Origin: Diploptera punctata
Lineage: Eukaryota > Arthropoda > Insecta > Blattodea > Blaberidae
Direction of reading: 5' to 3'
Length of the DNA: 64,000 nucleotides
Assembly: GCA_030220185.1 (NCBI GenBank)
Contig: JASPKZ010002337.1
Span: 1,831,501-1,895,500 of the forward strand
Positions 37,278 to 40,030 of this stretch are shown here, one piece after another. The position numbers and the translations under genes are program-made. Every line of letters begins with the position of its first letter. The first letter of the stretch is position 1. The notes under the pieces were generated by a model that was not told the origin of the DNA, made no database searches, and saw nothing but the letters and a program-made list of their open reading frames with translations.

Positions 37278-40005
37278 CATCATCATCATTGGAGGAAAGA
37301 TATGACAAGATAGAAGAGATCGTTGAGTGAGAGAAGAAGGGGGCATTCGTGACTGAAATGCTGTACTTGGAAAAGGACAAGATGGAAGTACAATTGGTAG
37401 GTATGGATTAGGAAAAAGGAATGAGAGAGAATCACTTGTGAGTTTCTGTAAAAGGAATTCAATGATAATTGTAAATACAATATTTCAACAGCATAAAAGA
37501 AGAATAAGATAGACGTGCATAAGCCCCATACACAACGAACGATACCAGATCGACTGCATACTGATACAGAAAAGATTTCGAAATTGCTCGAATAATGCAA
37601 AGACCTTACCAGGAGCAGATATCAATTCAGACCATGTCTTACTAACAGGTGAAGATATTTGCCTGAAGAAGGTAAGAGGAAGACAGGCAACAAAGAAATT
37701 TGACTTGGGGAAACTTAAAACTGAAGAGGAAAGGAGAAAATTCCAACAAAATGTTCAAGAGAAAACCTCTACCATGGAAATCTCATATGGCAATACCAAG
37801 GAACACAGGACTCATTTGAAAACCTCTATACAGATAGCTGCAGAGGAAACAATAGGATACAAAGAGAGCAAGAATATTAAGAAACCTTGGGTCACAGAAA
37901 AAAGATGGAGAAGATGGAAGAAAAAAGAAAATGGAAAAATAGCAATACATAAGAATTCAAAAGAAACCACAGGAATCCAAACAACAAACTTAGAAGACAA
38001 ACTGACAAGACAAAGGAAGAATGGATGATGTAGAAATGTGAAGAACTAGAGAGTCTGGAGAAAAAAGGAAAATATGATTTAATGTACCCGGAAGTTAAAT
38101 GCTTGGACTATGGAAAGAAGAGCAGGTAAACTATGTGACTGATTGCGGACGAAAATAATGAAGAAATAAGAGACAAACAGGGAATTATGAATACGTGGGA
38201 GAAATATCGAGAACAGCTATATCAGACAAGAAATCGTTCGGCTAACTTGGATATGTAGAAAATGGAGAAGACTTATCAGAAGATGAAAAAGGATTTTCAA
38301 TTCTGAAGGAAGAAGTTGAACTAGTAATTTATTAAGGAAATAAAAAATGGGAACGCAACAGGAAATGTAAGGAGTTCAGGACTATCAGCTTGACATCACA
38401 CTCTGCAAAGATTCTCCTGCGAATGCTGAATCGACGTTTACGTTGTATGAAGGAAAGCGAATTGGAAGAAGAACAGTTTGGCTTCAGGAAGGGAAAGAGA
38501 ATCAGAGATGCAATTGGATTGATACGAACAATAGGATATGATATATATAGAAAAATATGAAGTTTATGCAGTATTTGTTGACCTGAAAAAGGACTTTGAC
38601 AGAGTGAATTGGAATAAACTCATGAGGATATTGAAGAAAATTGGGATGAAATGGAAGGAGAGGAGGTTCATAAGTAATCTTTATATGAAACAGCGAATAA
38701 AAGTGAAGATAGGAAAATAAATGTCAGAGGGAGGAGAAATTGGAAAGGGGTACAGCAAGGATGTCCTATATCACCTACCCTTTTCAACTTCTACCTGGAA
38801 GACCTAATGAACAACTGCTTCAGAAATCGGGAGCGCGTAAACATGGGAGGAAGATGAATTAAGTGCATAAGATTTGCTGATGATACGGCTTTGCTAACAG
38901 AGGACACTGAGGAACATGCTGACGGAGCTAAATGACAAGTGCGAGGATTATGGGACGAAGATAAATATAAATACGAAAAAAAGGTCATGATTATAGGAAG
39001 GAAACCAAGGAAGATAAAAATGAGGATTAAAGATGAGGCCATTGAGCAAGTGGAGAGCTTCAAATACTTGGGTTGTACTAACAGTAGTAACATGAACTGC
39101 TGTCAAGAAGTAAAGCAGAGGATACCAATGGCAAAAGCAGCTTTTAACAAGAAGAGAAGCATTTTCTGCGGACCGTTGGCAAAAGGTGAAGTGTTTTGTG
39201 TGGAGTGTAGCACTGTATGGTGCAGAGACTTGGACATTACGACGGAATGAGGAAAAGCGGCTGGAAGCTTTTGAGATGTGGATATGGAGAAGAATGGAAC
39301 GTATCAAATGGACAGACGAAATAAAAATAAAGATATGCTGGACAAAGAGAGTGAAGCAAGAATAATGCTGGAACTCATAAAGAAGAGGAAAAGAAATTGA
39401 ATTGGCACTGGTTAAGAATAAACTGTCTGCTGACGGATGCCCTAGAAAGAATGGTCAACGGAAAGAAAGTTAGAGGTAGAAAAAGGCATCAGATTATGGA
39501 CAATATTAAAATAAATGGTTTGTATGCAGATACAAAAGGAAAGCCGAGTTAAAGGAAGAGTGATGAATGCTGAGTTTGCAGTGTAAGACCTGCTTTTGGG
39601 CACTACACTATGTATGTTTCATCATCATAATCATCACCACTATTTTATAGTTTCATCATCAGTATCATTGTGAGTGAGTATCCTCTGTATCAAGAGTAGC
39701 ATAATTATCATCAGTATAATCAGCGGAATCATAATCGTCAGCATATGATCATCATATTCATGAGCATAATCATCATTGTTATTATATTTATTATGAATAA
39801 ACATGCTGCAAATTAATTTAATTAAAACAATAAATTGTGGATTTTATTTATTTTCAGGATATAGAACGCCTGAAGCTCGCTACCAAATGTTGTGAACTCG
39901 AATATAGTATCGGAGACACTATTTAGTCATTTGGATTTTGTATGGGGCATTGATGTTAAGACGTTAGTTTATAATGATATTATTAAAGTTATGAATACAT
40001 TTTGA
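7577..40005 (+). CDS. Lipase 1: acid/gastric-type lipase, eight exons, frameshifted last exon
   Basis: Assembled from exons 7577-7666, 13484-13682, 17964-18078, 24658-24898, 29747-29905, 33784-33868, 35706-35848 and 39858-40005, all with AG/GT borders and matching phases (0,1,2,0,0,1,0). The product belongs to the animal acid lipase family (lysosomal/gastric lipase, insect lipase 1/3-like), which hydrolyses neutral lipid esters after secretion or in lysosomes. Landmarks in order: signal peptide (1 to about 20), AB-hydrolase-lipase domain (HGYSVETHFVTTEDGYILML), cap region, nucleophile Ser166 in GHSMGS, acid Asp338 in HYSENDLLSLE, catalytic His in SHLDF. The His lies in the +1 frame of the last exon, so the uninterrupted reading ends after about 366 residues at TAG 39924-39926, against about 392 expected. 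The oxyanion-hole HG is HT (ITHTMWCSSS). Probably a decaying or divergent paralogue; a base error in the last exon is the main alternative. Confidence 0.9.
8120..9430 (+). pseudogene. RTE-like LINE, reverse transcriptase 3' half
   Basis: Residual non-LTR reverse transcriptase. It shows LKQGDALSPLLFNIVLEHAI, then the active-site VYADDVVLLAD, then, after the inserted SINE, HKEIKHRLNSGNACYYA, GCETWTLTLREERRLRVFEN and GKPEGKRPVGRSRMRW. Several stops and a frameshift break it. The 3' end CCAGTGAGTTAGTTAGTTAG is the family's short tandem tail. It is 5'-truncated and dead. The SINE-A inside it shows it is the older of the two insertions. Confidence 0.88.
8524..8826 (-). mobile_element. SINE-A inserted in the LINE
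   Basis: Minus-strand tRNA-derived SINE. The tRNA head at the right end has the B-box complement (GGGACTTGAACCC) and TAACCACTACACTACGGCGT. The insertion is bracketed by an imperfect 14-base duplication, AATAGGAATGAGAT (8505-8518) and AATAGAAATAAGAT (8827-8840). The LINE frame resumes directly after it. Confidence 0.9.
10074..10795 (+). mobile_element. TIR-bounded element with Crypton-like ORF (copy 1)
   Basis: Begins with a palindrome (AATAGTATATTGCGATACAA ... TTGCATACTATT, 10074-10182). A repeat TGGTCGATGTGACTAATTT near 10182 is matched, inverted, by AAATTAGTCACATCGACCA near 10755. Between them lies an open frame 10371-10670. A second copy at 56511-57135 has the same layout, which confirms it is a mobile unit. 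Confidence 0.7.
10371..10670 (+). pseudogene. Tyrosine-recombinase-like (Crypton-type) N-terminal fragment
   Basis: A 99-codon frame reading REIEEAWRVGCSALIPEKYK, ERYELVYKTFTKWLNEKGVQ, LLAYFVLRNEKLKSAGSLW, SEYSMLYYIKINI. This order (helical ERYE..F..W, LLAYF, S.LWS.YSML) resembles the SAM-like DNA-binding domain of the Crypton-type tyrosine recombinases common in arthropod genomes. The catalytic R-H-R-Y domain is missing; the frame ends in unrelated sequence. The call comes from remembered family pattern and needs a profile search. Confidence 0.55.
10810..10998 (-). pseudogene. Mariner-type transposase, C-terminal fragment
   Basis: Minus strand, 62 codons: NNPCDYNLFSKIKSLRGIRF followed by SIVDVQNALDRSVKE. 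This matches the C-terminal part of mariner transposases, where SPDLxPCDYxLF holds the third catalytic Asp. The SPDL part is corrupted to SNN. No TIRs found. Confidence 0.65.
10999..11474. other. No recognised feature
   Basis: AT-rich intron sequence. Short opposing frames at 11162-11449 show no family resemblance. Confidence 0.45.
11475..11699 (+). mobile_element. SINE-D, diverged copy
   Basis: Plus-strand relative of the tRNA-derived SINE at 35023-35368. Shared segments include CATGGTTTGGTGCAGGACTT, a body phrase on ATTTCGGTCATAATGGG, and GGTACCCACCCAGCATCGTA. Heavily mutated. Confidence 0.55.
11700..11972 (-). mobile_element. SINE-A, diverged copy
   Basis: Minus-strand SINE-A. It is recognisable from GGTAGTAGGGAGTTAAGGCT, AGCCGGGTTGTCATCCC and the tRNA head remnant CTACGCACGGCATGCCC. 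More diverged than the copies at 18879 and 23081. Confidence 0.75.
12107..12158. repeat. (TA)n microsatellite
   Basis: About 26 TA units directly before a SINE-B copy. Confidence 0.95.
12165..12395 (-). mobile_element. SINE-B, head-truncated
   Basis: Minus-strand SINE-B body (TAATTCTGCCCGAGGGCAGG ... GGACCGTTGGGCCTCAAGCT) that ends near GTCTTACAAGTGAG, so the tRNA head is missing. It lies between microsatellites. Confidence 0.85.
12400..12463. repeat. (AC)n-(AT)n microsatellite
   Basis: About 15 CA units followed by about 16 AT units. It abuts the mariner-like element, whose other end is also in a TA tract (13140-13160). Confidence 0.95.
12464..13140. mobile_element. Mariner-like element with about 100-bp TIRs
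   Basis: Left end GGGCTTCCAATATAAAACC... and right end ...GGGTTTATATTGGAAGCCC are inverted repeats extending about 105 bases (through the GAACTGTT / GTTCAAGGACG region). The ends sit in TA tracts. Length is only about 675 bp, so the catalytic part of the transposase was lost. Confidence 0.85.
12575..13011 (-). pseudogene. Mariner-like transposase, N-terminal part, frameshifted
   Basis: Minus strand from ATG at about 13011: MRRQLTLEQRIYVCKCYYTY, a DUF4817-like first helix-turn-helix, then PDRQSTILV. A frameshift follows, then RTVLTEEKLDEIGENLERSP, PKLAQQVGISVSSAHTATKL, LKLKPYKCTRVHCL. This is the bipartite HTH of a mariner-like transposase. No DDE motif remains. Confidence 0.7.
13265..13420 (+). 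pseudogene. LINE C-terminal fragment
   Basis: Short remnant with RRKRRWRPKKTWM and, in another frame, EWRRRIKT, patterns seen at the end of RTE-like ORFs in this window. Too short to assign to a family. Confidence 0.45.
13484..13682 (+). CDS. Lipase 1 exon 2
   Basis: 199 bases, 66 codons plus one base, between TTTTATTACAG and GTAAGT. It encodes PQLIKRHGYSVETHFVTTED, GYILMLHRINCSPKNDSCSD, RPIAFITHTMWCSSSCWLLI and GPERAL. The first part is the conserved AB-hydrolase lipase region. FITHTMWCSSSCW aligns with FLQHGLLSSSVDW of lipase 2 (55163-55364): the Gly of the oxyanion-hole HG is Thr, and the DW pair is CW. Confidence 0.93.
13889..14690. mobile_element. hAT non-autonomous element
   Basis: Ends are CAGGGGTCGCCAATTGG and CTAATTGGTGACCCCTG, a typical hAT terminal repeat. 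They are flanked by an exact 8-base duplication CTATACGC (13881-13888 and 14691-14698), diagnostic for hAT. 802 bp, no transposase, with a SINE-B nested inside. Confidence 0.93.
14198..14503 (+). mobile_element. SINE-B nested in the hAT
   Basis: Plus-strand copy with head CTCGGGGTAGCGTGCTGCC and a perfect B box GGTTCGATCCC (about 14239-14249). It ends at CAGAATTGCTATGGATGGA. An open frame across it is an artefact. Confidence 0.88.
15325..15896. mobile_element. Mariner-like element with long TIRs, in a foldback
   Basis: Inverted ends of about 110 bases (GTGAATCATAAATATGGCTA against TAGCCATATTTCTGAATCAC), flanked by TA at 15323-15324 and 15897-15898. 572 bp, carrying only an N-terminal DNA-binding remnant. 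Confidence 0.85.
15480..15764 (+). pseudogene. Mariner-like transposase N-terminal HTH, two stops
   Basis: Reads MALNMQQQIIIAAWAIKYAN, AARWARLEFNVA, stop, QPSTVGK, stop, RKRLLETGRMQRIKLPGRPR, STDAETTKRIVEAF. The order (helical start, PSTV..W/*RK..ETG, PGRPR linker, second helix) is the DUF4817/mariner DNA-binding layout. Two in-frame stops and loss of the DDE domain make it dead. Confidence 0.65.
16001..16251. other. No recognised feature
   Basis: Unassigned intron sequence with a poly-T run at about 16201. Confidence 0.4.
16252..16582 (-). mobile_element. SINE-B, variant B2
   Basis: Minus-strand copy with the SINE-B tRNA head (GGGGATCGAACCCGGGCC) but a different tail module: CACCTGGAAGGCGGGGTTAC and GCGCCAGGAGAGTCCCTAAT. 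The same variant is at 60785-61137, so this is a subfamily. Confidence 0.88.
16625..16820. repeat. Foldback MITE
   Basis: Inverted arms of about 75 bases: TTCCTCAATTAGAATTGG at the left and CCAATTCTAATTGAGGAA at the right. The match continues through AACACCTCGTT/AACGAGTTTTT to AAGCCTTT/AAAGGCCTT, with a loop of about 40 bases. Confidence 0.85.
17015..17496. repeat. Large foldback MITE
   Basis: Two inverted arms of nearly 200 bases (about 17020-17218 and 17296-17496) around a 75-base loop. Matching pieces include CTATCAAAAGCGTGG with CCACGCTTTTGATGG and CTATAGTTATCTACA with TGTAGATAACTATAG. No coding content. An RNA across it would form a very long hairpin. Confidence 0.9.
17604..17695 (-). 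tRNA. tRNA-Tyr(GTA)-like, intron-containing, probable pseudogene
   Basis: Read on the minus strand, there is an A box GCTCAGTTGGTAGAG, anticodon GTA (17660-17658), an intron-like insert of about 15-20 bases, then TAGGTCGCTGG and a B box GGTTCAAATCC, followed by a run of seven T. Eukaryotic tRNA-Tyr is one of the few always split by an intron at this site. However, the 5' acceptor half (around GTTGTAA) does not pair with the 3' half (CCGGAGG), and the anticodon arm is one base short. Hence most likely a pseudogene. Confidence 0.65.
17964..18078 (+). CDS. Lipase 1 exon 3
   Basis: 115 bases between TATGTTGCAG and GTAATT, entering in phase 1 and leaving in phase 2. It encodes (P)YLLVDKGYDVWLVNFRGNKY, ARRHKYLKPYQPKFWSF. 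GYDVWLxNxRGN and FWSFS are strongly conserved in the family. Length is identical to lipase 2 exon 3. VNF replaces the usual GNxR start of the turn. Confidence 0.93.
18355..18680 (-). pseudogene. RTE-like LINE, 3'-end fragment
   Basis: Minus-strand remnant starting at the family 3' end (AACTAACTAATTCACTGGCA) and recognisable to the SRRL/TVMGKIF region. Many substitutions; no long open frame. Confidence 0.7.
18879..19185 (+). mobile_element. SINE-A
   Basis: Plus-strand, nearly full-length. The head GGGGCACGCCGTAGCGTAGT GGTTAAGGCACT is followed by the B box GGTTCAAGTCCC, and the tail ends GGGATCACTTTACTTTAC. Best reference for the family in this window. Confidence 0.9.
19190..19270. repeat. ATT/ATC-rich simple repeat
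   Basis: Imperfect trinucleotide tract that forms the 3' tail of the minus-strand LINE-2 copy next to it. Confidence 0.7.
19271..20480 (-). pseudogene. LINE-2 reverse transcriptase (near-intact segment)
   Basis: Minus strand. It opens near CNNYRGIIILPAGYKIYSR, EEQSGFRPGRSC, then one in-frame stop, then 292 uninterrupted codons (20255-19377): MAFIDFVKAFDKVDRGKL, GVKQGCSIFPVLFNLYINVI, active site LLYADDQVIIANTEDEL, HLNYLGCDISFNYDNDITNK, AVPVLLYGSEAW, AAEMKFLRSVKGCT. This is a complete fingers/palm core of a non-LTR reverse transcriptase followed by the connection region. No endonuclease part is visible. Other copies of this family: 20549-20870, 23805-24175, 25910-26490, 53640-54245. Confidence 0.9.
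20494..20548. repeat. (ATT)n microsatellite
   Basis: About 18 ATT units between two LINE-2 segments. On the minus strand it forms the (AAT)n tail following TGACCTAATCCTGGAAAGGA. Confidence 0.95.
20549..20870 (-). pseudogene. LINE-2, C-terminal end
   Basis: Minus strand, 83 open codons (20816-20565): MKFLRSVKGCTRMDRLHNES, IFSIVGKLEGHKYQWKEHLD, RIDNTRLPKKINTYKPHRKI, SLGRPRKRW. It is the very end of the LINE-2 ORF plus its short 3' UTR. Confidence 0.85.
20877..21010 (+). pseudogene. Non-LTR reverse transcriptase, N-terminal fragment
   Basis: Plus strand: TLLHIFNKCWINKEIPKT, stop, LIANVTSIFKKGDRNKTSNY. This is the region before block 1 of a reverse transcriptase (IPxxW..A.V.PIFKKGDR). It breaks off into an ATT tract. 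Confidence 0.7.
21092..21392 (+). mobile_element. SINE-B
   Basis: Plus-strand copy, head CCATCGCTGTGGTCTAGAGG, perfect B box GGTTCGATCCC, body to CTGCCCTCGGGCACAACAC. Confidence 0.9.
21393..21776. other. No recognised feature
   Basis: Relatively GC-rich for the window, but without a long frame or recognisable repeat. Confidence 0.45.
21777..22055 (-). pseudogene. LINE-3, C-terminal end
   Basis: Minus strand: QLNWYGHV, then after a frameshift TPGRRRKGRPRNSWMQEIRT, EDIEWMGREEWRRKI. It matches the LINE-3 copy at 35935-36960 (LNWYGHIRRM, KKGRPNITWIQGI, NRQEWKN). Confidence 0.7.
22056..22090. repeat. (AT)n microsatellite
   Basis: AT tract between the LINE-3 fragment and the SINE-B. Confidence 0.9.
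22091..22416 (+). mobile_element. SINE-B
   Basis: Plus-strand, full length: CCACCGCTGTGGTCTCGAGG head, GTGTTCGATCCCC B box with one change, tail AAGAATTACTGTGGATGGAT. Confidence 0.92.
22417..23066. other. Unassigned sequence
   Basis: No gene found. The segment 22600-22760 has the pyrimidine-rich look of a LINE body read on its minus strand, but I cannot align it to a family. Confidence 0.4.
23081..23385 (-). mobile_element. SINE-A with target-site duplication
   Basis: Minus-strand, full length, flanked by an exact 14-base duplication AGAATGTTTAAGTA (23067-23080 and 23386-23399). The tRNA head complement is at the right end (GGGACTCGAACCC, AACCACTACGCTACGGCG). A recent insertion by its low divergence from the 18879 copy. 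Confidence 0.95.
23400..23804. other. Unassigned sequence with (GTTA)n
   Basis: No gene. A seven-unit GTTA tract lies at about 23563-23591, resembling the tail of the RTE family, but no RTE body is recognisable before it. Confidence 0.45.
23805..24175 (+). pseudogene. LINE-2, C-terminal end
   Basis: Plus-strand remnant: TEMIFLRSVKGCTRVYRLNN, IFSIVDKLEEHK, stop, QWKEHLDRMDNTRLPKTI, SLGRPRKRWT, then the shared 3' UTR CATTGACCTAATCCTGGAAA and an (AAG)n tail. Compare the (AAT)n tail at 20494. Confidence 0.82.
24176..24657. other. No recognised feature
   Basis: Intron 3 sequence upstream of lipase 1 exon 4. No repeat or gene recognised. Confidence 0.45.
24658..24898 (+). CDS. Lipase 1 exon 4 (nucleophile Ser)
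   Basis: 241 bases between CTGGTACAG and GTAAGT. It encodes (S)WHEMGQYDLPACIDYVLG, GRNDVYYIGHSMGSTVFFVM, SSLRPEYNSKIRLMIAVAPV, AYVSGIYHSWFRLSALAETG. FSWHEMGxYDLPA is a family signature. GHSMGS holds the nucleophile Ser (residue 166); GHSQG is more usual, but GHSMG occurs too. LxLAPVA follows as expected. The exon is open and looks under constraint. Confidence 0.95.
24915..25890 (-). pseudogene. LINE-5, 3' end with zinc-knuckle remnant
   Basis: Minus strand. The open part (25708-25412) reads MDGDDRSAIAWFHLGGWMAH, NDEGIKLCPLCDDHENWQHI, IAFCRETEQLRLQTLPE. The CxxC...H...C pattern is the C-terminal zinc-binding motif of jockey/CR1-type LINEs and parallels the 58570-60115 copy. The 3' UTR includes CGCACGGGCC and GGCCGTACGTGC, also shared. 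The element lies 16 bases after the exon 4 donor. Confidence 0.8.
25910..26490 (-). pseudogene. LINE-2, C-terminal end
   Basis: Minus strand. Open part (about 26490-26126): VIREEIFEQVSHFKYLGCDI, QFQALCGTINRTLNNKAHKQ, AVPVLLHGSESWITTTKQES, AAEMKFLRRVKGCTRMDQIR. The 3' end is at about 25910, with ACTATTGCCTAAACCAGGAA and an (AAG)n tail. A distinct subfamily from the 19271 copy. Confidence 0.83.
26517..26562. repeat. (GTA)n microsatellite
   Basis: About 14 GTA units, with one GGCCTA interruption, at the 5' truncation point of the next RTE copy. Confidence 0.95.
26563..26850 (+). pseudogene. RTE-like LINE 3' end (plus arm of an inverted pair)
   Basis: Plus strand. From PDVIRTVKSRRLRWAGHVAR the frame runs open through GKPEGKRPVGRPRMRWENNT, YTGNDWKALAQDRDVCRAYV, RAAMNLRVR to a stop at 26830, then the tail GTGAGTAAGTAAGTAAGTAG. 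The missing 5' part reflects truncated reverse transcription. Confidence 0.88.
26878..26931. repeat. (ATT)n microsatellite between two RTE tails
   Basis: 18 ATT units separating the tails of two oppositely oriented RTE copies. Confidence 0.95.
26935..27592 (-). pseudogene. RTE-like LINE 3' end (minus arm of an inverted pair)
   Basis: Minus strand, 5'-truncated at about 27592: FKEVAEFKYLGTIITNRNEM, HKEIKHRLNSGNACYYALQR, GCETWTLTLREERRLQVFVN, and after one frameshift the usual GKPEGKRPVGRPRMRWENN and RAAMNLRVQ. Closest of the RTE copies to an intact C-terminus together with 40031-40563. Confidence 0.9.
27597..27643. repeat. (ATT)n microsatellite
   Basis: About 16 ATT units adjoining the truncated 5' end of the RTE copy. 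Confidence 0.95.
27644..28499. other. Unassigned, with a LINE-like 3' UTR patch
   Basis: No gene. A patch at about 28170-28250 (ACCTGGCAGAGTTAAGGCCT, repeated as AAGGCCTTGACTGCC) followed by an A-rich run resembles LINE 3' UTRs I have seen in insects. Short ACT/TGTA repeats lie at 27915 and 28060. Confidence 0.4.
28500..28835. repeat. ATT-rich simple repeats
   Basis: (ATT)n at 28505-28557, then imperfect ATT/ATC/ACT sequence to 28835. The Ile- and Leu-rich frames here are repeat artefacts. Confidence 0.85.
28836..29425 (-). pseudogene. RTE-like LINE 3' end
   Basis: Minus strand, 5'-truncated near NRNQMHKEIKHRLNSGNA. It contains LLSKNVKLKIYKTIILPVIL and the open final 69 codons MGNERLAWKLLVGKPEGKRS ... 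RAAMNLRVL (29060-28851). ATT arrays sit on both sides. Confidence 0.88.
29426..29545. repeat. ATT-rich microsatellite
   Basis: Imperfect ATT/ATC then about 20 ATT units. The phrase ATTATTTTATTGTTAGTATT GTCATTATTGATATT also occurs before the previous RTE copy (28745-28785), so the flank itself is duplicated on the two sides of the LINE. Confidence 0.85.
29747..29905 (+). CDS. Lipase 1 exon 5
   Basis: 159 bases, 53 codons in phase 0, between TTTTTATTCCAG and GTAAGT. It encodes MNADMKYNQEVFPASKLRNI, VIQSLCKDGNPLQEFCTMFV, LFYAGLDFAQMNR. The Cys in LCKDG and the one in QEFCTMF are at positions typical for the family's disulfide-bearing cap segment, and G.D..QMN leads into the LPxxLxxxPAG region of the next exon. 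Confidence 0.93.
29950..30620. repeat. SINE-D-related sequence, decayed
   Basis: Contains TTTTCTCAACCTGGAACAGC, CCATATGTGT and CTTCCCATGAGAACCTC, which match the SINE-D copy at 35023-35368. The tRNA end lies near 30530-30580 (CATGCCTTAAACTGATCGAC). Apparently one or two old copies. Confidence 0.5.
30621..31228. other. 5' part of the pogo-like element, not resolved
   Basis: No coding sequence. A possible element end (ATTTACACGTGTATATGCC near 30951, with GTGCGTGTATAGGCCGC) might pair with GCGGGCCTAGACGCGCGTAA near 32692, but the match is partial. Confidence 0.4.
31229..32521 (+). pseudogene. Pogo/Tigger-like transposase, frameshifted
   Basis: Plus strand from MDPCRASYTYKFNLQVVRCA (Psq-type HTH). 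Pieces in shifting frames follow: SFEMVQFEGLKIAKNMEI and FKASYGRTRRFMTHHDLIIW (CENP-B-type second HTH), AEKRWCTIMLGITADGRKRP (catalytic core), RSLLIIDRFLGHLTESVKNK (second catalytic Asp), and an acidic end SDDSSGCDDESDEQ. Several frameshifts and stops make it dead. The family is Tc1/mariner, pogo branch; it is not a host centromere protein gene. Confidence 0.8.
32690..32860 (-). repeat. SINE-D tRNA-end remnant
   Basis: The segment TCTATGAGAACCGCAAGAAG ... GAGCCTTAAACCGCTCGACT resembles the tRNA end of SINE-D (35280-35368). Heavily decayed. Confidence 0.45.
32861..33783. other. No recognised feature
   Basis: AT-rich intron 5 sequence up to the exon 6 acceptor. No gene or repeat family recognised. 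Confidence 0.5.
33784..33868 (+). CDS. Lipase 1 exon 6
   Basis: 85 bases, phase 0 in and 1 out, between ATTTTTTACAG and GTAAGA. It encodes TMLPLILSNFPVGSSLKTWV, HYGQLLES. This matches the family's LPVxLxHxPAGxSxxxxxHxxQ motif, with S for A in the PAG turn. Confidence 0.92.
34008..34195 (-). pseudogene. RTE-like LINE, short 3'-end fragment
   Basis: Minus-strand 3' end (GGCTCTATCGAACCCATAAG) through GRPRMRWENN. It is cut off at about 34195 within GKRPVG. Confidence 0.8.
34196..35022. other. Unassigned, with (ATT)n
   Basis: An 82-codon frame to 34377 is partly LINE on the wrong strand and has no family likeness. An ATT array lies at 34712-34763. The rest is AT-rich without recognised features. 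Confidence 0.45.
35023..35368 (-). mobile_element. SINE-D, tRNA-derived
   Basis: Minus strand, about 345 bp. The tRNA head at the right end (B-box complement GGAGACTCGAACCAG; TTAACACTAGGCTACGGCGC) and the body phrase GTTTTCTCAACCTGGAGCCG define the family. Relatives: 11475-11699, 29950-30620, 51540-51835. Confidence 0.82.
35369..35451. repeat. (ACT)n-(AAT)n microsatellite
   Basis: Four ACT units then about 23 AAT units directly after the SINE-D head. Confidence 0.95.
35706..35848 (+). CDS. Lipase 1 exon 7 (catalytic Asp)
   Basis: 143 bases, phase 1 in and 0 out, between TTTTTTCACAG and GTAAGT. It encodes (K)KFRQYDHGKYLNSKMYKTAE, PPDYDLTKVDVPVSLHYSEN, DLLSLEQ. FRxYDHG and PPxYDLxxVxVPV are family hallmarks. 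The Asp of YSEND (residue 338) is the expected catalytic acid, where most members read YGENDWLA. Confidence 0.94.
35860..35928. repeat. (ATT)n microsatellite
   Basis: About 22 ATT units just after the exon 7 donor and before the LINE-3 copy. Confidence 0.95.
35935..36960 (+). pseudogene. LINE-3 C-terminal ORF, split by a SINE
   Basis: Plus strand. Before the SINE the frame reads QDLILEENLGTIKYTEEYKY; after it, LGIKITKDGKQETEIRNRMN, IIRSIITYGADVWALNAQ. One shift follows, then the open MDYWRRAARISRKDKIRNLY, KKKQLNWYGHIRRMEEGRLP, KKKGRPNITWIQGINETQRE, NRQEWKNVLKQMCS, stop. This is the region after the reverse transcriptase palm. The 3' end AGCCGGAATAATAAAATG leads into a long ATT array. Confidence 0.85.
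36002..36357 (-). mobile_element. SINE-B inserted in LINE-3
   Basis: Minus-strand full-length copy with an exact 11-base duplication AATATAAGTAT (35991-36001 and 36358-36368). Removing the SINE and one duplicate restores the LINE-3 frame across the junction. Confidence 0.95.
36990..37285. repeat. ATT/ATC/AGT-rich tail of LINE-3
   Basis: About 295 bases of imperfect ATT with ATC, AGT and GTT variants. The long Leu, Ile and Asn frames on both strands are artefacts. Confidence 0.85.
37286..37519. other. No recognised feature
   Basis: Purine-rich sequence leading into LINE-4. It may be its decayed endonuclease N-terminal part, but no motif is visible. Confidence 0.35.
37520..39600 (+). pseudogene. 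LINE-4: endonuclease end plus reverse transcriptase, broken
   Basis: Plus strand. ERYQIDCILIQKRFRNC, KTLPGADINSDHVLL is the C-terminal end of an APE-type endonuclease (SDH motif). A linker (KKVRGRQATKKFDLGKLKTE) is open to 38028. Reverse transcriptase blocks follow: FRTISLTSHSAKILLRMLNR, EEEQFGFRKGKRIRDAIGLI, VYAVFVDLKKDFDRVNWNKL, VQQGCPISPTLFNFYLEDLM, RFADDTALLTEDTEE, AIEQVESFKYLG. Many frameshifts. The layout (endonuclease then RT, RTE/CFDP2-like) is typical of insect non-LTR elements. Only this copy shows the endonuclease part. Confidence 0.83.
39601..39857. other. ATC/CAT-rich intron end
   Basis: Imperfect CAT/ATC simple sequence, possibly the LINE-4 tail, then the exon 8 acceptor TTATTTTCAG. 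Confidence 0.5.
39858..40005 (+). CDS. Lipase 1 exon 8 with +1 frameshift
   Basis: Enters in phase 0 as DIERLKLATKCCELEYSIGD TI and stops at TAG 39924-39926. One base further on, the codons from 39880 read LPNVVNSNIVSETLFSHLDF then VWGIDVKTLVYNDIIKVMNT F and stop at 40003-40005. That second frame is plainly the family's normal C-terminus (LPNVV, HLDFxWGxDVKxLVYxxII), with the catalytic His codon at 39928-39930. DIERL in frame 0 is also normal. So one extra base lies at about 39876-39883. Confidence 0.88.
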
Positions 40006-40030
40006 AAAGATGATTCCGGTATACTCTATA

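Noticed and set aside
37005..37285. CRISPR-like or satellite array
   Set aside because: The units are three bases with no spacers. It is an imperfect microsatellite at a LINE tail.
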